Of a DNA stretch of 64,000 bases, positions 14,252-26,300 are shown piece by piece. Made by a program: the position numbers and the translations under genes. The DNA is from Yponomeuta sedellus (lineage: Eukaryota; Arthropoda; Insecta; Lepidoptera; Yponomeutidae): assembly GCA_934045075.1 (NCBI GenBank), contig OW203722.1, positions 14,880,796 through 14,944,795 of the forward strand, in the 5' to 3' direction. Numbering within the stretch: the stretch's first letter is position 1; each line of letters starts with the position of its first letter. The notes under the pieces are model-generated. The model did no database searches. It was not told the DNA's origin and saw only the letters and a program-made list of their open reading frames with translations.

Positions 14252-14301
14252 TCAAACGGCCGTTTCAAGATCTTCTGACACTAATTGGAAATGCTCTTGA
14301 C
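14252..14301 (-). CDS. rdgA: rdgA last coding exon (ETAV terminus)
   Basis: After an acceptor ttatttcag, 50 nt complete a split Ser codon and encode [15 protein letters not shown] followed by TGA at 14254-14252. The last four residues form a class I PDZ-binding motif, and vertebrate DGK-zeta ends in the same four. The length is too short for ordinary open-frame searches; phase and homology identify it. Confidence 0.9.
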
Positions 14302-17300
14302 CTGAAATAAGTTTTCAGATTTAGTGATATGTAGACCTCACCAGAAATACCTTACGACTGACTTGTTAAATGTCACTGGGAGGAGGACTGAAGGTATATA
14401 ATAAATGATGTCGAAGTTTCCCGGGAGACCTTAGGGATTCCCGAGACTTCCACGTGAATTTACTGTTTGTACATACATTGTAGTGATTGAATTTGTGACT
14501 GACACTTTGTATCTACTATATCAGTCAGTTTAATGTCGCTTGCAAAGTGATCTTATTGGATGTCGCCGCGTTTCAGTGTCACGCCTTGACAGACACTATT
14601 GAGGTTATTGGAGTGTGGATAAGTGTTTGTGTGGATGGTGTAGATCTACGTATTGGTTTGAACCGTAGTCATGAATAGCATTGAATAAATAATTTTCACA
14701 CAATACTATCACGTGTCCTGGTTCCCAACTAAGATACCATGTACTATGGTCACCAGGCAAAGATCACAAACATGGAAATATACCCAGATTATGGCTATTG
14801 GTACAAAGTTTAGTGTTCGGCGGCCCCAATGGAAATCGTACCTACGACCTCCAACGTGACCAACGAGGCAGTCGGTACCGGTAAACTGACCTAAAGGGAG
14901 ATGCAAAGGAAGGCTACAGAAGTCAGCTGAATTCTTTCTGATTATATTGTTTTTGTTGCGACAATTTTTCAAAAAACCAATTTAGCGGCTAACAATTCTA
15001 AATTCTTGCACGCCCCAGGCTATCATTCAGAAAGAGAGAATCCGTGTTTAGCCGATACCCTGCCATAACCAGGAAATCTTGATTTCATCAAATTTTTCAG
15101 ATTCTCTAATCACATGATTACTACAGACACTGTGTTAAGTACGAGCGGGAGGAGAAAAAGCAGCGCAGAAACCTATTCACTCGTGGGTGCGTGCTAAAAC
15201 ACTGTAATATCAAAATACCGTCATTTTAGTTGAGACAGTATTTTGGAATAGGTGTGCATAACACGTCCATATCGTCAAACATATAAAAATCTCGTGTCAC
15301 AGTGTTTGTTATCGAACTCCTGCAAAACGACTTCACCTAATTTTATGATATGTAATGTAGGTATATTTGGTAGGTCTGAGGATAGGGCGTAGGCTAAATT
15401 AATATGTGCAAACAAGGTTTGCGAACTCAGCTAATAAATGTATAAAAGCCGGTAAGATGTTTACTCACTCTCCAAGTAGGCGGCGAGATCGTGGTCCTCT
15501 GCTCTCAAGGCGAGGTGGCGCGGCGTGAGTCCCGAGTGGTCCTGCCGCGTGAGCGAGGCCCCGCCAGCCACCAGCATGCAGCAGATGGCTCGCCGCTTGT
15601 GTGCCGCAGCCTTATGCAAAGCCGTCTGCCCGCGCTCGTTGTCGCGCATGTTCAGGATTGCAGTTGGAGCGCAAGCGATTAGGTACTTAATGATCTCCTT
15701 GTTGCCGTACCGAGCTGCGATGTGCAATGCCGTTTGGCCGGTCGCGTCGATCGACAATAGCGAGTAGCCGGCTGAGTGAAGCTCTTTCATCTGTAAACAA
15801 AACCGAACGAGTGTAAGGAGGACTCGCGCCCTTTGTGATCGTAGCAAATAATTGCAAACTTCACAGTTGAAAAGTATGTACAAATTAACGTTGTCCGGAT
15901 TTTCCCTTTACTTGTGCCTTAAGACCTTGTTTTTTTGTTTATATCGGTTTTTGTACCAGAAAATGTGTGCAATTGGCGGGTTTAATTCCCTTCCGAATTT
16001 TCCTTAACCAATTTATCACCCCATACCCGTACACGGCTGGACTTTTTATCCAACCGCTGCATGCCTTTCTTTCATTTCCTGCGTTCTTGTGAAATCACCT
16101 GTGACTTTCAAAATATTCATTTTGATCCCTCCACGCTTTTCCGAGAAAATGGGTTTTAACAGACACAGGCGGATAAGAAAAATATTCTATAAGCTTTCCG
16201 GATTTTGCTTTTGAGGTACGGAAACCACAAAATGATCGAGTTAAGTCTTCGTAGCAGGAAAGTCGTAGCTCGTAGCACGTAGCACCAAGCTTGTAGTACG
16301 TAGCTCGTAGCAAACTCTGATATCTTTATGCTTATTGGTAAATAGATTTATGCCTCACTCCACACGATTTCCTCAAAATAGTTAGATCGGGCACCAATAC
16401 GCAACGAATACTGCTAAGCCAGTGTTCAGAGATACCTTTTTTTGTTGGCAGTACAGCTTTAAAATCTAAAAACCGGATTAAATCCTCAACCGTTGGATTG
16501 TGAACCCCATATTAATATATAAACAAAATTCGCTACAAATGAACAGTAATCAACCCATTCACGGAATTTATCGAATAAACTATCCCGTTTTTATGTTATC
16601 TAATACACATAACTATTTGATAACATAGGATTTTCTATAGATAATTTTACGTTTAATAATAACTTACACACAACATAATCAATTCAGTTTAAAATTTAAC
16701 GTTAACATGGTTTCTGTGTTATTTTGAATAAAATACTTTGATTTAATTCAATCACTTAGTCCTAGTTCCAAACTTTGATATCATGTACGGTAACCAGTAT
16801 GAGGTACTGTTACTAGTATTTTGGTCGCAGAACGCAATAGTACAACACGCTTCCGAGTTAGGGAAATTCATGCTACAAGGATTTACTTATTCGTTAGTAA
16901 AAAACAACGTTGTTTTTCTCGCATCTAAAATTAGAGATTTGTCTAATTAATTTAAAGACTGATGAAAGTCCCTTCGTGTACTCATTTAAATTTTAATTGA
17001 CTTTTTTTAATTTCGTGACGAATATCTTACCATTTTCAAGTCGCCAATTTTGGCCGCTTTAAGCAGTGTGTCTGACGTTTTTTCTAATAAATTTCTGAAA
17101 CAATAAGAAACTTTTGAATTTCAGGTCCGCGTTTCCGGCGCGAGGGAAGACGAACTTTAGTTGATTATGTGTACAGTAATTAAAGTTGGTGATGGTACTC
17201 GAAGAAGTTGCCTAGAGATCAACTTAGGTGCTTGTCATGACAACATTCGCTAAAGAAAGAAAAATACTTAGATACACCTACTTGAAGGTTTTTTCTTACT

Positions 17301-20300
17301 GTTTTATCACCGCTATATTTTGACGGTAGGAGCAATATGATATAGGAATTTTGTAGTAACCAAACGTGCATTAATCGTTTGAGCACACATTTAATACATA
17401 ATATACTAATTTAGTAGCTACTTATAGGAATATAATCAGTTATGGTACTTAAATTTATCTAGATCTCACCTATAGCCAAATACCTCTTGGTCTAGTCCAA
17501 ACAGTTTCTCATGAATGCTGCATGCAATAGAGAGGAAAGGATAGAGTGCAATTTCAAACGTCAAAAAAGGGTGCCACGTGCATAAATAAAGTTGTAAGTA
17601 AGTGCTACAGTACAGATTTTAATTAACTTTAATAGAATGATCAATTAATAATGTATTAAAAATTATTACACAACTACGTATATACTCGTATAAGTACTTA
17701 ATAATAATAGAAATATATTACTCAGATTTAGCGAACATACTGCAGCGCTTTTAAGCAAGGTTTTATAATCGGTCAGCATCAGCTCAGTACGCAAAGTACT
17801 GATTAGTTTAATTAAAATACGGATTACTGGTTAGTTATAAACGCACTCCACTACACCTGTATGTCTGTGTGAATGAATAAGTTTACACTTATACGTATCT
17901 AAAAAAGTGACATGTGATATATAGGCTGCATTTGCACAAAACGTAACAAACCCACTACCTACACGTGCACTCTAAGCTTCAATCACGTGAGATCAATTAA
18001 AAGTTTCAGCTAAAGTCGTTAAGGTTGAGACGAGACCCGTCTTCATATTAGTTGTTTGATGTTCCTTCGCTGAGTAAACTCTAGGAGGGATGTACCTTCA
18101 TCATACCTACACAGTGTAAAGTACCTAATTCAACAAGTTTACTAATTCAGTCAGCGCACACTCAGACAATTAATTAACGTGGAAACACTTACGTTTTGAA
18201 CCGCGCTATGGAATCGTGGGACGGTTGGTGGTCTTTGGTTAGTGGGCTCGTGCAGAGAGGCGGGGAATGCGTCTCCTGTGGCATTGCCGTGGTCTTTGGC
18301 GTACTGGGCGCTGAGTTTCTGGGCGAGGGGAACGCAGGCGCCGAAGCTGGTGGGGTTTGAGGGGTCAAAAGCTCTTCCGAGGTCCTCGCGGGACTCCCAA
18401 GTCCCGATTCACTGTTAATGATAAACACAGCGTAACGCAAACTAAACTCCAAGCTATTTAATAGAGAAGTTGAAATATTTAACAAATTTATCTCTGGCTA
18501 TCCGTACCAGCGCTCTACCAATTGAGCCAATGGGCGACTCACGGCATCAGTGAAATTTCGAACCTCTTTACAATATTCTCTGTATTACGTACAGGCAGCG
18601 ACATCTGACTTAAGCAAATTGCATTACTTACAGCCCCGACTACCTACTTTGCAGTTAGGTTTAACATCGGAACGATATCACTGTACCCACATGATTACAC
18701 TATTTTTTTTATTTTTAATGCACTAACCCGTGCTAAGGAACAAATTTAAAAACCTATTTAGAGGCTAAAAATTTCACCCATGCCGGGATTCGAACCCGCA
18801 ACCTCTGCCTATCCGTACCAGCGCTCTACCAATTGAGCCAATGGGCGACTCACATAATATTTATAATATGTATAATATTTAACAAACCTTGCGTGCGACT
18901 CGGGAACGTCGAGGGAAACTCCAGCACTAGGAGTGTCGACGCTCTGCGATATATCCAGTGACACAGAAAGGCCCGTAGTGGTCTCGAGCGACATGGAGGG
19001 TCCAGTGTGGTCCAGTGAGGTAGTGGTCTCCGGGTGAGCTGTGGACTCCGTGTCAGGTGTCAGTGGCATCGCGTCCAAGATGTAAATATTCTCGTGACCA
19101 ATGTCAGTCGCATAATGAAGGTTCTCTTGAGCTTTGTCGATCCGGAAAAACCGCTCTGCCGTACATGCTGCCAAATAAAAACAATTTCAAACTTATTTCC
19201 ACCAAATAAACGATTAAAACTATTTGTAATGTATTCAAATGGCTTACAGTCGACAAACCACCAATCAACAAGGTTTGAGTACGCATGAGATTCTTTAATC
19301 ATATTCTGTATAAGGCCCCGAATTTGCTCCAAATCAGCCGCTGGGTTAAGTTCTAAAGTGCCTATTCGCTCCGCTGAAACGTAAAAAATATGTAAAAGGT
19401 TATGAATATCTTCTAAGTAGGTTGGTACAGACATGTTGTGAGAAAGTTGATTTTTCTAGCTTACCCGTTTTGGCGAGTAGTTCCTTATCATAATGATGTC
19501 GCTCGTAATCGGCCATCGTAATGAGATTCACAGTGAGAGTCAATTTGTCCAACGTCGTTTGGCTGAAAAGGGAAAAACGCCAATAAGAGACGCCACTCGG
19601 GGAATTCGTTCAAGTGGCAAATATAGGATTACTCACGGTGCGATGACCCGACCCGGCTTTTTCTTAGCAAGCATTGTGGCCTGGTTGAGCCGGGACAGCG
19701 TGATCACTGAGGGCGACAGTCGGCACGCCTCACCGTCTACTTGCATAGGAATTACTTTGGTGGTCACTATCTTCGCTGTCTTGCATTGAGTTATGCAAGT
19801 CCCATGGCCTCCAGCTTGCAGTAACGGCTGAAAAATCGAGTTTCTTACGTCAACGTTTTATATTTACAAACCGAAAGTTAATATTTATTTCTACGCCTTG
19901 CGCAGTGGTATAACCTGTTGTTAACAAATGGTAGGTTTTTCGACTGTCATGCAAGTGGTCGTGGGGATGAAAGTGACTCTGTATAGATTTTTTTACATGT
20001 TTTTACATTTTTACCTACCAGTTGATATGTGGTTAGTCCTACAACTTCTATAAGGCCGTCCTCAGTAGATGGCTCAAAAGCCCCTCCTGATTTGTTCCAC
20101 GGGTGAGTTCCACCCCCATAGCTGCAAATATTTTAAACTATTATTTTCAGTTCCTCTTGCAGTACAAATTAAACCGGTAACTCGAACGTACCTTGGAATG
20201 TTTAGAAACACAATGGCGTGAACTTTATGCTCCCTGAGCACGTGAGTGACATCTTTTCCGTCGCACTCCATCGTCACAAAGTCCGCAAGCCCCTTCCACT

Positions 20301-23300
20301 TCCGTTGCATCAGATCCTTGCCTCCGGCTGTTCCGTAAAACAACTTGTTCCTGATGCGCGAGTTGAATTTCTCCGGATGCGCCTCTGTTGAACAATAAAG
20401 CGTGCGCAATCAAGCAAATATCAACTGAAGTGCTTAACCTGTTTGTGGACAAACTTCGCCCTGGATGCGCTGGGAAATAAAACCAACGAAGCGATGGGAA
20501 GTTCAGTTGAAAGTACCGACAAGCAGTGAGTGCTCTTCCGATACAGATTTTACGGTTAGTTTTAATGGATTATCGAGATTACCTCGGGCTTCGTGGAACT
20601 CGAGCGCGATGTGGGCGTCTACTCCGAAGGAGAAGTAGTTGTTGACGACGTTGAGGGGTAGATCTGGCTTGGCGTTCTTCGCATCCTCGCCTGTGGCCGT
20701 CCCGTTGGGTTCCACGGTCAGTTGCCAGCGGTCCAGCAGCATCGTGTCACTCTCCCCGATGTTTGCAAGAATTTTTGATATCGGCTCATCTTCGTAGCCC
20801 TACGAAAATACAAACGAATGGAAATTACGTTACGTAATTTTTGTCGTTTACGTGGACTTTTTGTGTTCCGCAAATAAGACCCTTATAATTAGGTAGCACT
20901 TTGGCCGGGTGATATGAAAATGTGAAAAGTCCACGAAACATTTGGTACAGAATGTTTTAAAGGAATAATTGTACTTCGGCAAGCGATTTTTTTTCGCGCC
21001 AACTCTCGTTAACGTTAATCTTTGAAAGCAATTCTCGCACTGAACGAGTAAACACTATTAAACAATATAACGACGATGTTGTTATTACGGCGCGTGGAAA
21101 ATGTTTAATTTCGTCGTTTGAGCGCTGATGTTTATTGCGAGACACCGTCAGGTAGACATAAACACAGCTGACGCTGGTACTGTTATAGATATACAATACA
21201 ATTTAAGAACACCTTTGCAAGCTGTATGTTCAATATCTTCTGTTTATACGCTTAGCGACTGTATTCGTCGGTTGCAGCTGCGTTTACAAGTCAATTTTGT
21301 ATGAATGTGTCCTAGTGCGGACGTGAAATCACAAGCTCATTTGTTTCCAATACCTACGTAATATGAAGCAGAAAAATACCTACAGTACTATCTATATAAT
21401 AGCTATGCCAAACAAGTCTTAGGGTTCAAGTCAGCCCAATTACTAATACTCAAAGACTAGGAGCAGGAGAATAAACAGAGTTTTGCCAATTGCGCATATT
21501 TGTAACCGACTTCAAAAAAGGAGGAAGTTATCAATTCGATATTTTTTTACTATGTCCTCGCATAACTTCGTCGAATTTTAACCGCTTTCGAAATATTTTT
21601 CTTTTGTTGAAATAGATATAACGTCCCATTGGTCCCATTTAAATTTGGTGAGAACGGACAGAGATGGAGAACGGAACTCTTTAACGGACAAAAGCAAATA
21701 AGGTCTGATGGGGCCCATTTTTCAGTACTGAGCATATTTTTCGTAAAATATAGCGGAAAATTAGTCTCTGGGTAGCATGGAAATTGAGAACTTCAAATTT
21801 TAAGGCTAGAAGCTAAGTGAAGTTTTGATGTTAGAAAAACTTTGTTGTTACAAAAATTTTGATGTTATAAAAACTTTGTTCAACAAATACAGTAACTGTT
21901 CTATTCTTCCGTTCAGTAACTAATTTCCTGGTGTCTGGTGGACATTTTTTTGAAGATCATCAGCTCAAATGTTGCACTTGAGAGATTCTAAGCTTCTATT
22001 CTAGACAGATGTGCAGTTTTAACGCAAGTATTTAATTTTACAGTCAATTTCTACAGCCGACGATTTGGAAGTCTGCTGATGACCAGCTCAAGAACACCCA
22101 GATCTAGAACACTGTTGCACCTAGAAACCAGGAATTTAAATTGAAATGTATAGTTTCATTATCACTTACTATACTAGTAAAATTTAGAGTCTTATGCAGA
22201 CTAGCTCAAAAACTGGTGTTACCTGTTAATATAGAATCCGCTATTTGACACGTATCAAATTTGACGCGATCAATGAATATTTCCTATAGTATTTAACATA
22301 AGAAACCGAAATATATTGTTTTTGCTACGTAAGTACGCAAAATGGCTGCAAAATTTGCAAAGTAAAAAAAATTTTTCCTCGTTTAATTCGTAACGGCGAA
22401 AACGCTATCCGCCATCTTGAAAGCATCTAAAGTATGTAAACAAACATCTCTCAGCCAGAGCCAGTGGACATTGATTATTATAGGACTTACATCAAAGTGA
22501 TCTTCACATAAATACACCCGAGTTTCAATTGATAAAGAGTCGGGGTCTCTTTTGGCAAGTTTGAGCCAAGTTTTTCGAATGTTAATTTCACTGGGTACAC
22601 GAATCCACAACTTCCCGGGGGTCTTTATTGACGTGTTTTTTCATTCTCGAACCATGCAATAATGATAATTGGTATATTTTGGATGTAAATTCGATGAAAT
22701 CATGGTTGCGTTGTTGTTATTTCACTATGCACAGAGTCAAATTTTGTTAACAATTTTTTCGACTGGTACGGATAGCCAGAGGTTGCGGGTTCGAATCCCG
22801 GCATGGGTGAAATTTTTAGCCTCTAAATAGGTTTTTAAATATGTTCCTTAGCACGGGTTAGTGCATTAAAAATAAAAAAAAAATTGTGTAATTTTTTCGA
22901 CTTCAAACCATAGACAAAAATGGCTGACCGCGTTTTTGGTTGTTTAGGAAAATAAAGTTTTAAAATATATTTTTATGTTGCTTTTAGGTCCTCAAAAAAT
23001 ATACTAAAATATTTTTTGGTCTAATGGAAGAGTTATTTACCTTTTAAGACTTACTTGATAAGAGAGTCAAATAGCGGATTGAAGCTAATACACAATTTTA
23101 CTATCGCGGTGATTATCCTTTAATAAAAAATCCACTATGGACACGCGTGGTTATTAAGGTAACGCTATCTATTTACAAAAATTGTGAAATATTTTTTTTA
23201 TAAATAAAAACCGACTTCTGTACCTTTAAATTGAAATACAGACTATACGAGTACATATAGTAATATGCTATTTACAAATTTGTACGGAACTCAGTGCGCG

Positions 23301-26300
23301 AGTCTAACTCGCACTTGATCGGTTTTTATTCCGTGAATCTATTTTAAGTTATTTTCCAAAGCACGATAAATGCACGCAGTATAAAAAAAGTAAAAAATGT
23401 AAACTGTTTATTTTATAAAAAATGCGCATAATATCTTGGGGTAGTTTTCCAGATATTGTCTCGTGAAGCGAATGCCTTCTCATTTAAAAGCCAAGATATA
23501 ATAGATTGAAACATTGATGAGTTTATTAATTAGGCAATTACATTGAAGATTATCTAGATGGCATGTGTGACATCCAAAACAAGTTGAAGGGATGTGTTCT
23601 AGCTTTTAAGATAAGATTTTAAATTCTGGTAATTAAGAAATTTAAAATAATACCGCACTGATTTTCGTATACTAACAATTTGTGAATACCCGTTCCGTAA
23701 CAGCTCTCCATTGACCAAAGATAATACAAAAAAAACAATGAAAAATGGGATCACTGTGGGATTTGTTGCCATTCTTTTTTTCTCCGCAAACAATATGGAC
23801 TTACGTTTAACTTCTGACTTTCATTAAGTCAGTTTCTTCACTCTACCAGTATTTTATTTGCAAACACTACAGATATAAAGTCTATTTTTAAATTCTGTAC
23901 CACACATGAAAGTCAGTTCGTATAACTTTTATAAAGGGATTTTCCTTTAGTGAATTGTCAGGTTTACTCACGCCGCCCCAGCCGAGCGCGCGCGCTAGAT
24001 CGTTCCCGGTGCCGAGTGGCAGCACGCCGACTGCGGGCCGCGCGCCGATGCGGTCGAGCACGCTCAGCACCCAGCCCACCGTCCCGTCGCCGCCGCACGC
24101 CAGCACTCGCAGTCCCGGCACTTTGCGAAACAGCTCTAGCCTGGAAAAGCAGCGAGATTTATTCACCTTTTAAGAGGCGACCTGTTGTGTGGTGTCGGCT
24201 TAACGAATAGCACCAAACCAATTCTTTCCGCGGGAGTCGTAAAAGGCGACGAAGGGACACAAACCGGGGGGTGGGCAGCAGCGCCCCATGCAGTACAATT
24301 CCACCGAACTGCGATCCCCAACCCGCATGCTCAGCGTGGGGATTATGGACATTACCCCCTATGATAGCACAACGTGGCGCTCTTTAGGGGAGGGCTATGT
24401 CCAGCAGTGGACTAGTATAGCCTGATGACGATGACGAAGAGGCGACCACAGAGTGGGTAGACTAGCAACCTGATTGTCGAACAATATCGTTGAGTCTAAG
24501 GATGACAAAGGATTGTCATAGAACGAGTATGGGGGACGAAGCGTTTACCAGGCAGTGGGCTGATAATGAAATGAAGGCGAAGTAAGTCGTTGTGAATGCG
24601 GTGGTGGCTGTCCGTATGTCTAAATGCACCATTGGTGTTTTCGTTCTGTTGTAAGAATAGAAAAAAAATAAGAAAAATTTTAGCATCGCAAGTTGTTGAT
24701 TACACTCATTTGATCTTGTTAGGAAAGTAATCGTACCAAGTATCTGTCGTGCTACTAATTTACCATACATTTATAAATTTCAACACTGCTTTAACGTAGA
24801 CAGGTATTTTTGGTTCTCTATTACAAATGCTTGCGTTGATTGTTCGTACGTCACTTAAACAGATTCTAGCAGAATACCAGCGTCACTGGTTGTCCACTGA
24901 CAACCTGGGACATATGCTGAGTCTAGAACCTTTTCTGGTACCATGACACACAGCTCCTCCACCAGCTAAGCTCATTTTGTCTGTATGCATTTATTTTATA
25001 AAATTACTGTAATTATTGGTATTTCTTACCTGAAGTGTGTTCTTTTACTGGCCATGTTATTATTTTTAAGTTTTTATGTGTGTTGTGGTATTTGAATAAA
25101 TGTTTTTCTATTCTATTCTATTCTAAGTAGTGCATTAAAATATATAATATGATTTGATATTATGGTCAAAGTGGAGTATTTTTCGCTGCCTGTATCTCTC
25201 TCTGTTAGATTACTATGAACGTATCTGTAATATATTGTCCGCTTTTGCTCGAAAATCAATTCTTGTTAGAGACATTCTACACGTAATTCATGGACTGTGT
25301 AAACGTTGAACAATTTTTTTTTTAAATCATTCACTGCTATTCATCAGACGTTTTTAGTGACCCGTCATCGTTTGATATCACATCTTAGTACCTAAGTTAT
25401 ATTCTAATGATCCAAAGTCAGAAGGTATGGACAATGGAATGAAAGTTGTTTTTCGCATATTAAATAAAAGTTGTTCGTATTGATGAGTAGCATTTGAAAC
25501 CGCCATAGGAAATTTATTTCACCCTGAGGTTTTTTTATATAACCTTTACGAGCCACTGTAGGGCACAGGCTTTCTCTCTGATAGAGAGCTATGAGCTACG
25601 CGTACCCACCGCGGATTGGCAATTCAAGTGCTTCGGTATAAGAACCACTCAGATACTCAGGTGTCCTCACGATGTTTTCCTTTACAGTTAGCGAGTGGAA
25701 TTGCTCCTACAACTTCACAAATGTCCTAGGCTTAGTTATCAAAGTCGGTGGTACATGCCGGGATTTGAACCCACGATCGGTCGGTGTTCTACCGTCGAGT
25801 AATATACGATTAATTATGTTAATAATAATAACGCCCTTACAAACATCGATGACTCCACACAGCATAATAACTTGAACTGGTCCCAAATTAGAATAACCTG
25901 TGATACAATAATCAGACCAATCACTAAACATGTAAGATACCTAGCTAGCTTTTACTTTACATAGTTATATATTTAACGGATCTAATCGCGATTATTTATT
26001 AGGTAAGACGTACTTGGTACCTTATTTCCCGACGCGTTATGGTTGCCGTTGTCACGGTTAGACTGATGTGGCCGGTATAGTCAATTATTGTGGGTCGCCA
26101 TTTAATATATAAATATGTATGAGTATGAATCATTAAGAAATACTGTAGCTTTCAATCGACATTTTGTCACTCTTGAACCAGCTAGTGGCAGAGTCAAAAA
26201 TTGCACCCTCTTCATTAACTGCCGTTGAGGGCTCTTCATATATTATTTAGAGGTTAATAATAATTTAAATCTCCCCTATCAAGATAATTAGACCGTCTCA

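Noticed and set aside
23950..24210. Arg-rich plus-strand open frames across the catalytic exon
   Set aside because: They are antisense shadows of the GC-rich GGDGT exon on the minus strand.
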